From: Sympetrum striolatum
Lineage: Eukaryota > Arthropoda > Insecta > Odonata > Libellulidae
Direction: 5' to 3'
NCBI GenBank assembly: GCA_947579665.1
Contig: OX388343.1
Coordinates: 101,065,657 to 101,129,656, forward strand
Length of the DNA stretch: 64,000 nucleotides
Below, in pieces: positions 1 through 13,100 of this stretch (the stretch's first letter is position 1; each line of letters begins with the position of its first letter). Both the position numbers and the translations under genes were made by a program. The notes under the pieces were generated by a model that saw only the letters and a list, made by a program, of their open reading frames with translations, was not told the DNA's origin and searched no databases.

Positions 1-3000
1 TGGAACCGGATTGACGTATATATAAGCTAATTTAGTGGTAGTAAATGCTTTTAATTCTCTATTTCGTAATTAATTTTAGCCTTATCGATCTGATGGATTT
101 TGTATATCATTTATAAGTTATTTTTATGATCAATGATTGCTCTCGTGTATTATTTCAGGCTAAGCATTCCGTATATTCGGAGGATGAGTCGGAGAGGATT
201 GTTTCTTGACCACATGAAGAGCATTGGATCCTGGAACCGGATTGACGTAAATATAAGCTTATTTAGTGGTAGTATATGCTGTGAATTCTTTATTTCTTAA
301 TTAATTTTAGTCTTATCGATTTGATGCATTTTGTATATCATTTATAAATTACTTATATCATCAATGATTGCTTTCGTGTATTATTTCAGGCTAATTATTC
401 CTGATATTCGGAGGATGAGCCGGAGAAGATTGTTTCTTGACCACATAAAGATCATTGGATTCCTGGAACCGGATTGACGTAAATATAAGCTAATTTAGTC
501 GTAGTAAATGCTGTTAATTTTTTATTTCGTAATTAATTTTAGTCTTATAAATTTGATGTATTTTGTATATCATTTATAAGTTATTTTTATCATCAATGAT
601 TGCTCTCGTGTATTATTTCAGGCTATGCATTCCGGATATTCGGAGGATGAGTCGGAGTAGATTGTTTGTTGAACAAATGAAGAGCATTGGATTACTGGAA
701 CCGGATAGTCGTAAATATAAGCTTATTTAGTCGTAGTAAATGCTGTTAATTCTTTATTTAGTAATTAATTTTAGTCTTATCGTTTTGATGCATATTGTAT
801 ATCATTTATAAGTTATTTTTATCATCAATGATTGCTCTCGTGTATTATTTCTTGCTATGCATTCCGGATATTCGGAGGATGAGTCGGAGAATATTGTTTC
901 TTGACCAAATGAAGAGCATTGGATTCCTGGAACCGGATTGACGTAAATATAAGCTTATTTAGTCGTAGTAAGTGCTGTTAATTCTTTATTTATTAATTAA
1001 TTTTAGTCTTATCTATTTGATGCATATTGTATATCATTTATAAGTTATTTTTATCATCAATGATTTCTCTCGTGTATTATTTCTTGCTATGCATTCCGGA
1101 TATTCGGAGGATGAGTCGGAGAAGATTGTTTCTTGACCAAATGAAGAGCATTGGATTCCTGGAACCGGATTGACGTAAATATAAACTAATTTAGTCGCAG
1201 TAAATGCTGTTAATTCTTTATTTCGTAATTAATTTTAGTCTTAACGATTTGATGCATATTGTATATCATTTATAAGTTTTTTTTATCATAAATGATTGCT
1301 CTCGTGTATTATTTCAGGCTATGCATTCCGGGCTATCAGAGGATGAGTCGGAGAAGATTGTATTTTGACCACATGAAGAGCATTGGATTTCTGGAACCGG
1401 ATTGACGTATATATAAGCTAATTTAGTGGTAGTAAATGCTTTTAATTCTCTATTTCGTAATTAATTTTAGCCTTATCGATCTGATGGATTTTGTATATCA
1501 TTTATAAGTTCTTTTTATCATCAATGATTGCTCTCGTGTATTATATCAGGCTATGCATTCTGGATATTCGGAGGATGAGTCGGAGAAGATTGATTCTTGA
1601 CCATATGAAGAGCGTTGGATTCCTGGAAGCGGATTGACGTAATTATAAGCTAATTTAGTGGTAGTTAATGCTGTAAATTCTTTATTTCGTAATTAATTTC
1701 AGTCTTATCGATTTGATGCATTTTGTATATCATTTATAAGTTTATTTTATCATCAATGATTACTCTCGTGTATTATTTCAGGCTATGCTTTCCGGATATT
1801 CGGAGGATGAGTCGGAGATGATTGTTTCTTGACCACATGAAGAGCATTGGATTCCTGGAACCGGATTGACGTAAATATAAGCTAATTTAGTCGTAGTAAA
1901 TGCTGTTAATTCTTTATTTCGTAATTAATATTAGTCTTATCGATTTGATGCATTTTGTATATCATTTATAAGTTCATTTTATCATCAATGATTGCTCTCG
2001 TGTATCATTTCAGGCCCTGCATTCGTGATATTCGGAGGATGAGTCGGAGAAGATTGTTTCCTGACCACATGAAGAGCATTGGATTTCTGAAAACAGATTG
2101 ACGAAAATATAAGCTAATTTAGTCGTAGTAAATGCTGTTAATTGTTTATATCGTAATTAATTTTAGTCTTATCGATTTGATGCATATTGTATATCATTTA
2201 TAAGTTATTGTTTATCAGCAATCATTGCTTTCGTGTATTACTTCTTTCTATGCTTTCCGGATATTCGGCGGATGAATCGGAGAAGATTGTTTCTTGACCA
2301 AATGAAGAGCATTGGATTCCTGGAACTGTATTGACGTAAATATAAGCTAATTTAGTCGTAGTAAATGCTGTTAATTCTTTATTAAGTAATTAATTTTAGT
2401 CTTATTGATTTGATGCATATTGTTTATCATTTATAAGTTATTTTTATCATCAATGATTGCTCTCGTGTATTATTTCAGGCTATGCATTCCGGATATTCGG
2501 AGGATGAGTCGGAGAAGATTGTTTCTTACCACATGAAGAGCATTGGATCCTGGAACCGGATTGACGTAAATATAAGCTAATTTAGTGGTAGTAAATGCTG
2601 TTAATTCTTTATTTCGTAATTAATTTTAGTCTTATCGATTTGATGCATTTTGTATTTCATTTATAAGTTCTTTTTATCATCAATGATTGCTCTCGTGTAT
2701 TATTTCAGGCTATGCATTCCGGATATTCGAAGGATGAGTCGGAGAGGATTGTTTCTTGACCACATGAAGAGCTTTTGATTCCTGGAACCGGATTGACGTA
2801 AATATTAGCTAATTTAGTGGTAGTAAATGCTGTGAATTCTTTATTTCGTAATTAATTTTAGTCCTATCGATTTGATGCATTTTGTATATCATTTATAAGT
2901 TATTTTTATCATCAATGATTGCTCTCGTGTATTATTTCAGGCTATGCATTTCGGATATTCGGAGGATGAGTCGGAGAAGATTGTTTCTTGACCACATGAA

Positions 3001-4405
3001 GAGCATTGGATTCCTGGAACCAGATTGACGAAAATATAAGCTCATTTAGTCGTAGTAAATCCTGTTAATTCTTTATATCGTAATTAATTTTAGTCTTATC
3101 GATTTGATGCATATTGTATATCATTTATAAGTTATTTTTATCATCAATCATTGCTCTCGTGTATTATTTCTTGCTATGCTTTCCGGATATTCGCAGGATG
3201 AGTCGGAGAAGATTGTTTCTTGACCAAATGAAGAGCATTGGATTCCTGGAACCGTATTGACGTAAATATAAGCTAATTTAGTCGTAGTAAATGCTGTTAA
3301 TTCTTTATTACGTAATTAATTTAAATCTTATCGATTTGACGCATTTTGTATTTCATTTATAAGTTCTTTTTATCATCAATGATTGCTCTCGTGAATTATT
3401 TCAGGCTATGCATTCCGGATATTCGGAGGATGAGTCGGAGAGGATTGTTTCTTGACCACATGAAGAGCATTTGATTCCTGGAACCGGATTGACGTAAATA
3501 TAAGCTAATTTAGTGGTAGTAAATGCTGTGAATTCATTATTTCGTAATTAATTTTAGTCTTATCGATTTGATGCATTTTGTATATCATTTATAAGTTCTT
3601 ATTATCATCAATGATTGCTCTCGTGTATTATTTCAGGCTATGCATTCCGGATATTTGGTGGATGATTCGAAGAACGATTTTTCTTGACCACATAAAGTGC
3701 ATTGGATTCCTGGAACACGATTCTCGTAAATATAAACTAATTTAGTCGTATTAAATGCTCTTAATTCTTTATTTCTTAATTATTTTTAGTCTTATCGATT
3801 TGATGCATTTTGTATATCATTTATAAGTTATTTTTATCATCAATGATTGCTCTCGTGTATTATTTCAGGCTATGCATTCCGGATATTCGGAGGATGAGTC
3901 GGAGAAGATTGTTTCTTGACCACATGAAGATCATTGGATTCCTGGAACCGGATTGACGTAAATATAAACTAAGTTAGTCGTAGTAAATGCTGTGAATTCT
4001 TTATTTCGTAATTAATTTTAGTCTTATCGATTTGATGCAATTTGTATATCATTTATAAGTAATTTTTATCATCAATGATTGCTCTCGTGTATTATTTCAG
4101 GCTATGCATTCCGGATATTCGGAGGATGAGTCGGAGAAGATTGTTTATTGACCAAATGAAGAGCATTGGGTTCCTGCAACCGATTTGTCGTAAATATAAG
4201 CTAATTTAGTGGTAGTAAATGCTGTTAATTCTTTATTTCGTAATTAATTTTAGTCTTATCGATTAGATGCATTTTGTATATCATTTATAAGTTATTTTTA
4301 TCATCAATGATTGCTATCGTGTATTATTTCAGGCTATGCATTCCGGATATTCGGAGGTCGAGTCGGAGAGGATTGTTTCTTGACCACATGAAGAGCATTG
4401 GATCC
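1..4405. repeat. 19-monomer higher-order repeat, copy 1
   Basis: Variant-marked monomers recur 4405 bp downstream. The rare variant TAAGCATTCCGTATATTCGG lies at 161 and again at 4566, and GAGCTTTTGATTCCTGG lies near 2770 and again near 7175. A spacing of 4405 bp equals 19 monomers of about 231.8 bp. Homology with copy 2 is collinear from the window start to about 2990. Confidence 0.85.
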
Positions 4406-7400
4406 TGGAACCGGATTGACGTATATATAAGCTAATTTAGTGGTAGTAAATGCTGTGAATTCTGTATTTCGTAATTAATTTTAGTCTTATCGACTTGAGG
4501 CATTTTGTATATCATTTATAAGTTATTTTTATGATCAATGATTGCTCTCGTGTATTATTTCAGGCTAAGCATTCCGTATATTCGGAGGATGAGTCGGAGA
4601 GGATTGTTTCTTGACCACATGAAGAGCATTGGATCCTGGAACCGGATTGACGTAAATATAAGCTTATTTAGTGGTAGTATATGCTGTGAATTCTTTATTT
4701 CTTAATTAATTTTAGTCTTATCGATTTGATGCATTTTGTATATCATTTATAAATTACTTATATCATCAATGATTGCTTTCGTGTATTATTTCAGGCTAAT
4801 TATTCCTGATATTCGGAGGATGAGCCGGAGAAGATTGTTTCTTGACCACATAAAGATCATTGGATTCCTGGAACCGGATTGACGTAAATATAAGCTAATT
4901 TAGTCGTAGTAAATGCTGTTAATTTTTTATTTCGTAATTAATTTTAGTCTTATAAATTTGATGTATTTTGTATATCATTTATAAGTTATTTTTATCATCA
5001 ATGATTGCTCTCGTGTATTATCTCAGGCTATGCATTCCGGATATTCGGAGGATGAGTCGGAGTAGATTGTTTGTTGAACAAATGAAGAGCATTGGATTAC
5101 TGGAACCGGATAGTCGTAAATATAAGCTTATTTAGTCGTAGTAAATGCTGTTAATTTTTTATTTAGTAATTAATTTTAGTCTTATCGTTTTGATGCATAT
5201 TGTATATCATTTATAAGTTATTTTTATCATCAATGATTGCTCTCGTGTATTATTTCTTGCTATGCATTCCGGATATTCGGAGGATGAGTCGGAGAATATT
5301 GTTTCTTGACCAAATGAAGAGCATTGGATTCCTGGAACCGGATTGACGTAAATATAAGCTTATTTAGTCGTAGTAAGTGCTGTTAATTCTTTATTTATTA
5401 ATTAATTTTAGTCTTATCTATTTGATGCATATTGTATATCATTTATAAGTTATTTTTATCATCAATGATTTCTCTCGTGTATTATTTCTTGCTATGCATT
5501 CCGGATATTCGGAGGATGAGTCGGAGAAGATTGTTTCTTGACCAAATGAAGAGCATTGGATTCCTGGAACCGGATTGACAGAAATATAAACTAATTTAGT
5601 CGCAGTAAATGCTGTTAATTCTTTATTTCGTAATTAATTTTAGTCTTAACGATTTGATGCATATTGTATATCATTTATAAGTTTTTTTTATCATAAATGA
5701 TTGCTCTCGTGTATTATTTCAGGCTATGCATTCCGGGCTATCAGAGGATGAGTCGGAGAAGATTGTATTTTGACCACATGAAGAGCATTGGATTTCTGGA
5801 ACCGGATTGACGTATATATAAGCTAATTTAGTGGTAGTAAATGCTTTTAATTCTCTATTTCGTAATTAATTTTAGCCTTATCGATCTGATGGATTTTGTA
5901 TATCATTTATAAGTTCTTTTTATCATCAATGATTGCTCTCGTGTATTATATCAGGCTATGCATTCTGGATATTCGGAGGATGAGTCGGAGAAGATTGATT
6001 CTTGACCATATGAAGAGCGTTGGATTCCTGGAAGCGGATTGACGTAATTATAAGCTAATTTAGTGGTAGTTAATGCTGTAAATTCTTTATTTCGTAATTA
6101 ATTTCAGTCTTATCGATTTGATGCATTTTGTATATCATTTATAAGTTTATTTTATCATCAATGATTACTCTCGTGTATTATTTCAGGCTATGCTTTCCGG
6201 ATATTCGGAGGATGAGTCGGAGATGATTGTTTCTTGACCACATGAAGAGCATTGGATTCCTGGAACCGGATTGACGTAAATATAAGCTAATTTAGTCGTA
6301 GTAAATGCTGTTAATTCTTTATTTCGTAATTAATATTAGTCTTATCGATTTGATGCATTTTGTTTATCATTCATAAGTTCATTTTATCATCAATGATTGC
6401 TCTCGTGTATCATTTCAGGCCCTGCATTCGTGATATTCGGAGGATGAGTCGGAGAAGATTGTTTCTTGACCACATGAAGAGCATTGGATTTCTGAAAACA
6501 GATTGACGAAAATATAAGCTAATTTAGTCGTAGTAAATGCTGTTTATTGTTTATATCGTAATTAATTTTAGTCTTATCGATTTGATGCATATTGTATATC
6601 ATTTATAAGTTATTGTTTATCAGCAATCATTGCTTTCGTGTATTACTTCTTTCTATGCTTTCCGGATATTCGGCGGATGAATCGGAGAAGATTGTTTCTT
6701 GACCAAATGAAGAGCATTGGATTCCTGGAACTGTATTGACGTAAATATAAGCTAATTTAGTCGTAGTAAATGCTGTTAATTCTTTATTAAGTAATTAATT
6801 TTAGTCTTATCGATTTGATGCATATTGTTTATCATTTATAAGTTATTTTTATCATCAATGATTGCTCTCGTGTATTATTTCAGGCTATGCATTCCGGATA
6901 TTCGGAGGATGAGTCGGAGAAGATTGTTTCTTACCACATGAAGAGCATTGGATCCTGGAACCAGATTGACGTAAATATAAGCTAATTTAGTGGTAGTAAA
7001 TGCTGTTAATTCTTTATTTCGTAATTAATTTTAGTCTTATCGATTTGATGCATTTTGTATTTCATTTATAAGTTCTTTTTATCATCAATGATTGCTCTCG
7101 TGTATTATTTCAGGCTATGCATTCCGGATATTCGGAGGATGAGTCGGAGAGGATTGTTTCTTGACCACATGAAGAGCTTTTGATTCCTGGAACCGGATTG
7201 ACGTAAATATTAGCTAATTTAGTGGTAGTAAATGCTGTGAATTCTTTATTTCGTAATTAATTTTAGTCTTATCGATTTGATGCATTTTGTATTTCATTTA
7301 TAAGTTCTTTTTATCATCAATGATTGCTCTCGTGTATTATTTCAGGCTATGCATTCCGGATATTCGGAGGATGAGTCGGAGAGGATTGTTTCTTGACCAC

Positions 7401-8100
7401 ATGAAGAGCTTTTGATTCCTGGAACCGGATTGACGTAAATATTAGCTAATTTAGTGGTAGTAAATGCTGTGAATTCTTTATTTCGTAATTAATTTTAGTC
7501 CTATCGATTTGATGCATTTTGTATATCATTTATAAGTTATTTTTATCATCAATGATTGCTCTCGTGTATTATTTCAGGCTATGCATTCCGGATATTCGGA
7601 GGATGAGTCGGAGAAGATTGTTTCTTGACCACATGAAGATCATTGGATTCCTGGAACCGGATTGACGTAAATATAAACTAAGTTAGTCGTAGTAAATGCT
7701 GTGAATTCTTTATTTCGTAATTAATTTTAGTCTTATCGATTTGATGCAATTTGTATATCATTTATAAGTTATTTTTATCATCAATAATTGCTTTCGTGTA
7801 TTATTTCATGCTATGCATTCCGGATATTCGGAGGAAGAGTCGGAGAAGATTGTTTCTTGACCACATGAAGAGCATTGGATTCCAGGAACCGGATTGACGT
7901 AAATATAAGCTAATTTAGTGGTAGTAAATGCTCTTAATTCTTTATTTCGTAATTAATTTTAGTCTTATCGATTTGATGCATTTTGTATTTCATTTATAAG
8001 TTCTTTTTATCATCAATGATTGCTCTCGTGTATTATTTCAGGCTATGCATTCCGGATATTCGGAGGATGCGTCGGAGAAGATTGTTTCTTATCCACATGA
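4406..8100. repeat. 19-monomer higher-order repeat, copy 2 (rearranged)
   Basis: Collinear with copy 1 up to about 7280. The monomer carrying GAGCTTTTGATTCC is then duplicated (about 7173 and 7405). About four monomers of copy 1 are missing, because the variant ACCACATGAAGATCATTGG at 3925 has its counterpart at about 7635, an offset of about 3710 instead of 4405. These are footprints of unequal exchange between monomers. Confidence 0.75.
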
Positions 8101-10139
8101 AGAGCACTGGATTCCTGGAACCGGATTGTCGCAAATATAAACTAATTTAGTCGTTATAAATGTTCTTAATTTTTAATATCGTAATTAATTTTAGTAGTAT
8201 TGATTTGATGCATGTTGTATATCATTTATATGTTATTTTTATCATCGATGATTCTCTCGTGTATTATTTCAGGCTATGCATTCCGGATATTCGGAGGATG
8301 AGTCGGAGAGGATTGTTTCTTGACCACATGAAGAGCATTTGATTCCTGGAACCGGATTGACGTAAATATAAGCTTATTTAGTGGTAGTAAATGCTGTGAA
8401 TTCTTTATTTCGTAATTAATTTTAGTCTTATCGATTTGATGCATTTTGTATATCATTTATAAGTTATTTTTATCATCAATGATTCCTCTCGTGTATTATT
8501 TCAGGCTCTGCATTCCGGATATTCGGAGGATGAGTCGTAGAAGATTGTTTCTTGACCACATGAAGTGCATTGGATTCCTGGAACACGATTCTCGTAAATA
8601 TAAACTAATTTAGTCGTATTAAATGCTCTTAATTCTTTATTTCTTAATTATTTTTAGTCTTATCGATTTGATGCATTATGTATATCATTTTTAAGTCATT
8701 TTTATCATCAATGATTGCTCTTGTGTATTATTTCAGGCTATGCATTCCGGATATTCGGAGGATGAGTCGGAGAAGATTGTTTCTTGACCACATGAAGATC
8801 ATTGGATTCCTGGAACCGGATTGACGTAAATATAAACTAAGTTAGTCGTAGTAAATACTGTGAATTCTTTATTTCGTATTAATTTTAGTCTTATCGATTT
8901 GATGCATTTTGTATATCATTTATAAATTATTTTTATCATCAATAATTGCTTTCGTGTATTATTTCATGCTATGCATTCCGGATATTCGGAGGATGAGTCT
9001 CAGAAGATTGTTTCTTGACCAAATGAAGAGCATTGGATTCCAGGAACCGGATTGACGTAAATATAAGCTAATTTAGTCGTAGTAAATGCTGTTAATTCTT
9101 TAATTTTTATTTCATTTTTGTCTTATCGATTTGATACATTTTGTATATCATTTATAAGTTCTTTTTATCAACAATGATTGCTCTCGTGTATTATTTCAGG
9201 CTATGCATTCCGGATATTCAGAGAATGAGTCGGAGAAGATTGTTTCTTGACCACATGAAGAGCACTGGATTCCTGGAACCGGATAGACGTAAATATAAAC
9301 TAAGTTAGTCGTAGTAAATGCTCTTAATTCTTTATTTCGTAATTAATTTTAGTCTTATCTATTTGATGCATTTTGTATATCATTTATAAGTTCTTTTTAT
9401 CATCAATGATTGCTTTCGTGTATTATATCAGGCTATGCATTCCGGATATTTGGTGGATGGTTCGAAGAAGGATTTTTCTTGACCACATGAAGTGCATTGG
9501 ATTCCTGGAACCGGATTGTCGTAAATATAAGCTAATTTAGTCGTAATAAATGCTGCTTATTTTTGATTTCGTAATTAATTTTAGTCTTATCGATTTGATG
9601 CATTTTGTATATCATTTATAAGTTCTTTTTATCATCAGTGATTGCTTTCGTGTATTATTTCAGGCTATGCATTCCGGATATTTGGTGGATGGTTCGAAGA
9701 AGGATTTTTCTTGACCACATGAAGTGCATTGGATTCCTGGAACACGATACTCGTAAATGTAAACTAATTTAGTCGTATAAAATGCTCTTAATTATTTAAT
9801 TTTTATTTCATTTTTGTCTTATCGATTTGATACATTATGTATATCATTTATAAGTTCTTTTTATCATCAATGATTGCTCTCGTGTATTATTTCAGGCTAT
9901 GCATTCCGGATATTCAGAGAATGAGTCGGCGAAGATTGTTTCTTGACCACATGAAGATCATTGGATTCCTGGAACCGGATTGACGTAAATATAAACTAAG
10001 TTAGTCGTAGTAATTGCTCTTAATTCTTTATTTCGTAATTAATTTTCGTCTTATCAATTTGATGCATTATGTATATCATTTATAAGTTATTTTTATGATC
10101 AATGATTGCTCTCGTGTATTATTTCAGGCTATGCATTAC

Positions 10140-13100
10140 GGATATTCGGAGGATGCGTCGGAGAAGATTGTTTCTTGACCACATGAAGAGCACTGGATTC
10201 CTGGAACCGGATTGTCGCAAATATAAACTAATTTAGTCGTTATAAATGTTCATAATTTTTAATATCGTAATTAATTTCAGTATTATCGATTTGATGCATT
10301 TTGTATATCATTTATATGTTATTTTTATCATCGATGATTCTCTCGTGTATTATTTCAGGCTCTGCATTCCGGATATTCGGAGGATGAGTCGGAGAAGATT
10401 GTTTCTTGACCAAATGAAGAGCATTGGATTCCTGGAACCGGATTGTCGTAAATATAAACTAATTTAGTCGTAGTAAATGCTCTAAATTCTTTATTTTTAA
10501 TTAATTTTCGTCTTATCGATTTGATGCATTTTGTATATCATTGATAACTTATTTTTATCATCAATGATGGCTCTCATGTATTATTTCAGGCTATGCATTC
10601 CGGATATTCGGAGGATGAGTCGGAGAAGATTGTTTTTTGACCACATGAAGAGCATTGGATTCCTGGAACCGGATTGTCGTAAATATAAGCTAATTTAGTC
10701 GTAGTATATGCTGTTAATTCTTTATTTCGTAATTAATTTTAGTCTTATCGATTTGTTTCATATTGTATATCATTTATAAGTTATTTTTATCATCACTGAT
10801 TGTTCTCGTGTATTATTTCAGGCTATGCATTCCGGATATTCGGAGGATGAGTCGGAGAAGATTGTTTCTTGACTACATGAAGAGCAATGGTTTACTGGAA
10901 CCGGATTGACGTAAACATAAGTTAATTTAGTGGTAGTAAATTCTGTTAATTCTTTATTTAGTAATTAATTTTAGTCTTATCGATTTGATGCATATTGTTT
11001 ATCATTTATAAGTTATTTTGATCATCGATGATTCTCTCGTGTATTTTTTCAGGCTATGCATTCCGGATATTCGGAGGATGAGTCGGAGAAGATTGTTTCT
11101 TACCACATGAAGAGCATTGGATCCTGGAACCGGATTGACGTAAATATAAGCTAATTTAGTCGTAGTAAATGCTGTTTATTCTTTATTTCGTAATTAATTT
11201 AAGTCTTATCGATTTGATGCATTTTGTTTATCATTTATAAGTTCTTTTTATCATCAATGATTGCTTTCGTGTATTATTTCAGGCTATGCATTCCGGATAT
11301 TTGGTGGATGGTTCGAAGAAGGATTTTTCTTGACCACATGAAGTGCATTGGATTCCTGGAACACGATACTCGTAAATATAAACTAATTTAGTCGTATTAA
11401 ATGCTCTTAATTCTTTATTTCTTAATTATTTTTAGTCTTATCGATTTGATGCATTTTGTATATCATTTATAAGTTATTTTTATCATCAATGATTGCTCTC
11501 GTGTATTATTTCAGGCTATGCATTCCGGATATTCGGAGGATGAGTCGGAGAAGATTGTTTCTTGACCAAATGAAGAGCATTGGATTCCTGGAACCGGATT
11601 GACGTAAATATAAACTAAGGTAGTCGTAGTAAATGCTCTTAATTCTTTATTTCGTAATTAATTTTAGTCTTATCGATTTGATGCATTTTGTATATCATTT
11701 ATAAGTTAATTAATCATCACTGATTGCTCTTGTGTATTATTTCAGGCTATGCATTCCGGATATTCGGAGGATGCGTCGGAGAAGATTGTTTCTTGACCAC
11801 ATGAAGAGTACTGGATTCCTGGAACCGGTTTGTCGCAAATATAAACTAATTTAGTCGTTATAAGTGTTCTTAATTTTTAATATCGTAATTAATTTTAGTC
11901 TTATCGATTTGATTTATTTTGTATATCATTTATAAGTTATTTTTATGATCAATGATTGCTCTCGTGTATTATTTCAGGCTATGTATTCCGGATATTCGAA
12001 GGATGAGTCGGAGAAGATTGTTTCTTGATCAAATGAAAAACATTGGTTTCCTGGAACCGGATTGACGTAAATATAAGCTAACTTAGTGGTAGTAAATGCT
12101 TCTAATTCTTTATTTCGTAATTCATTTTAGTCTTATCGATTTGATGCATTTTGTATATCATTTACAATTTCTTTTTATCATCAATGATTTCTCTCGTGTA
12201 TTATTTCAGGCTATGCATTCCGGATATTCGGAGGATGAGTCGGAGAGGATTGTTTCTTGACCACATGAAGAGCATTGGATTCCTGGAACCGGATTGACGT
12301 AAATATAAGCTAATTTTTGCGTAGTAAATATTATTAATTCTTCTTTTCGTAATTGATTTTAGTCTTACCGATTTGATGCATTTTGTATATCATTTATAAG
12401 TTATTTTTATCATCAATGATTCTCTCGTGTATTATTTCAGGCTATGCATTCCGGATATTCGGAGGATGAGTCGGAGAAGACTGTTTCTTGACCACATGAA
12501 GAGCATTGGATCCTGGAACCGGATTGACGTAAATATAAGCTAATTTAGTGGTAGTTAATGCAGTGAATTCTTTTTTTCGTAATTAATTTTAGTCTTATCG
12601 ATTTGATGCATTTTGTATATCATTTATAAGTTATTTTTATCATCAATGATTCTCTCGTGTATTATTTCAGGCTATGCATTCCGGATATTCGGAGGATGAG
12701 TCTGAGAGGATTGTTTCTTGACCACATGAAGAGCATGGATTCCAGGAACTGGATTGACGTAAATATAAGCTAATTTAATCGTAGGAAATGCTATTAATTC
12801 TTTAAATTTTATTTCATTTTCGTCTTATCGATTTGATACATTTTGTATATCATTTATAAGTTCTTTTTATCATCAATGATTGCTCTCGTGTATTATTTCA
12901 GGCTATGCATTCCGGATATTCAGAGAATGAGTCGGAGAAGATTGTTTCTTGACCACATTAAGAGCATTGGATTCCTGGAACCGGATTGACGTAAATATAA
13001 GCTAATTTAGTGGTAGTAAATGCTGTGAATTCTTTATTTCGTAATTAATTTTAGTCTTATTGATTTGATGCATTTTGTATATCATTTATAAGTTATTTTT

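Noticed and set aside
10370..10445. A true CENP-B box in the satellite
   Set aside because: TTCCTGGAACCGGA does not fit the NTTCG-N4-A-NN-CGGG core; only a loose resemblance.
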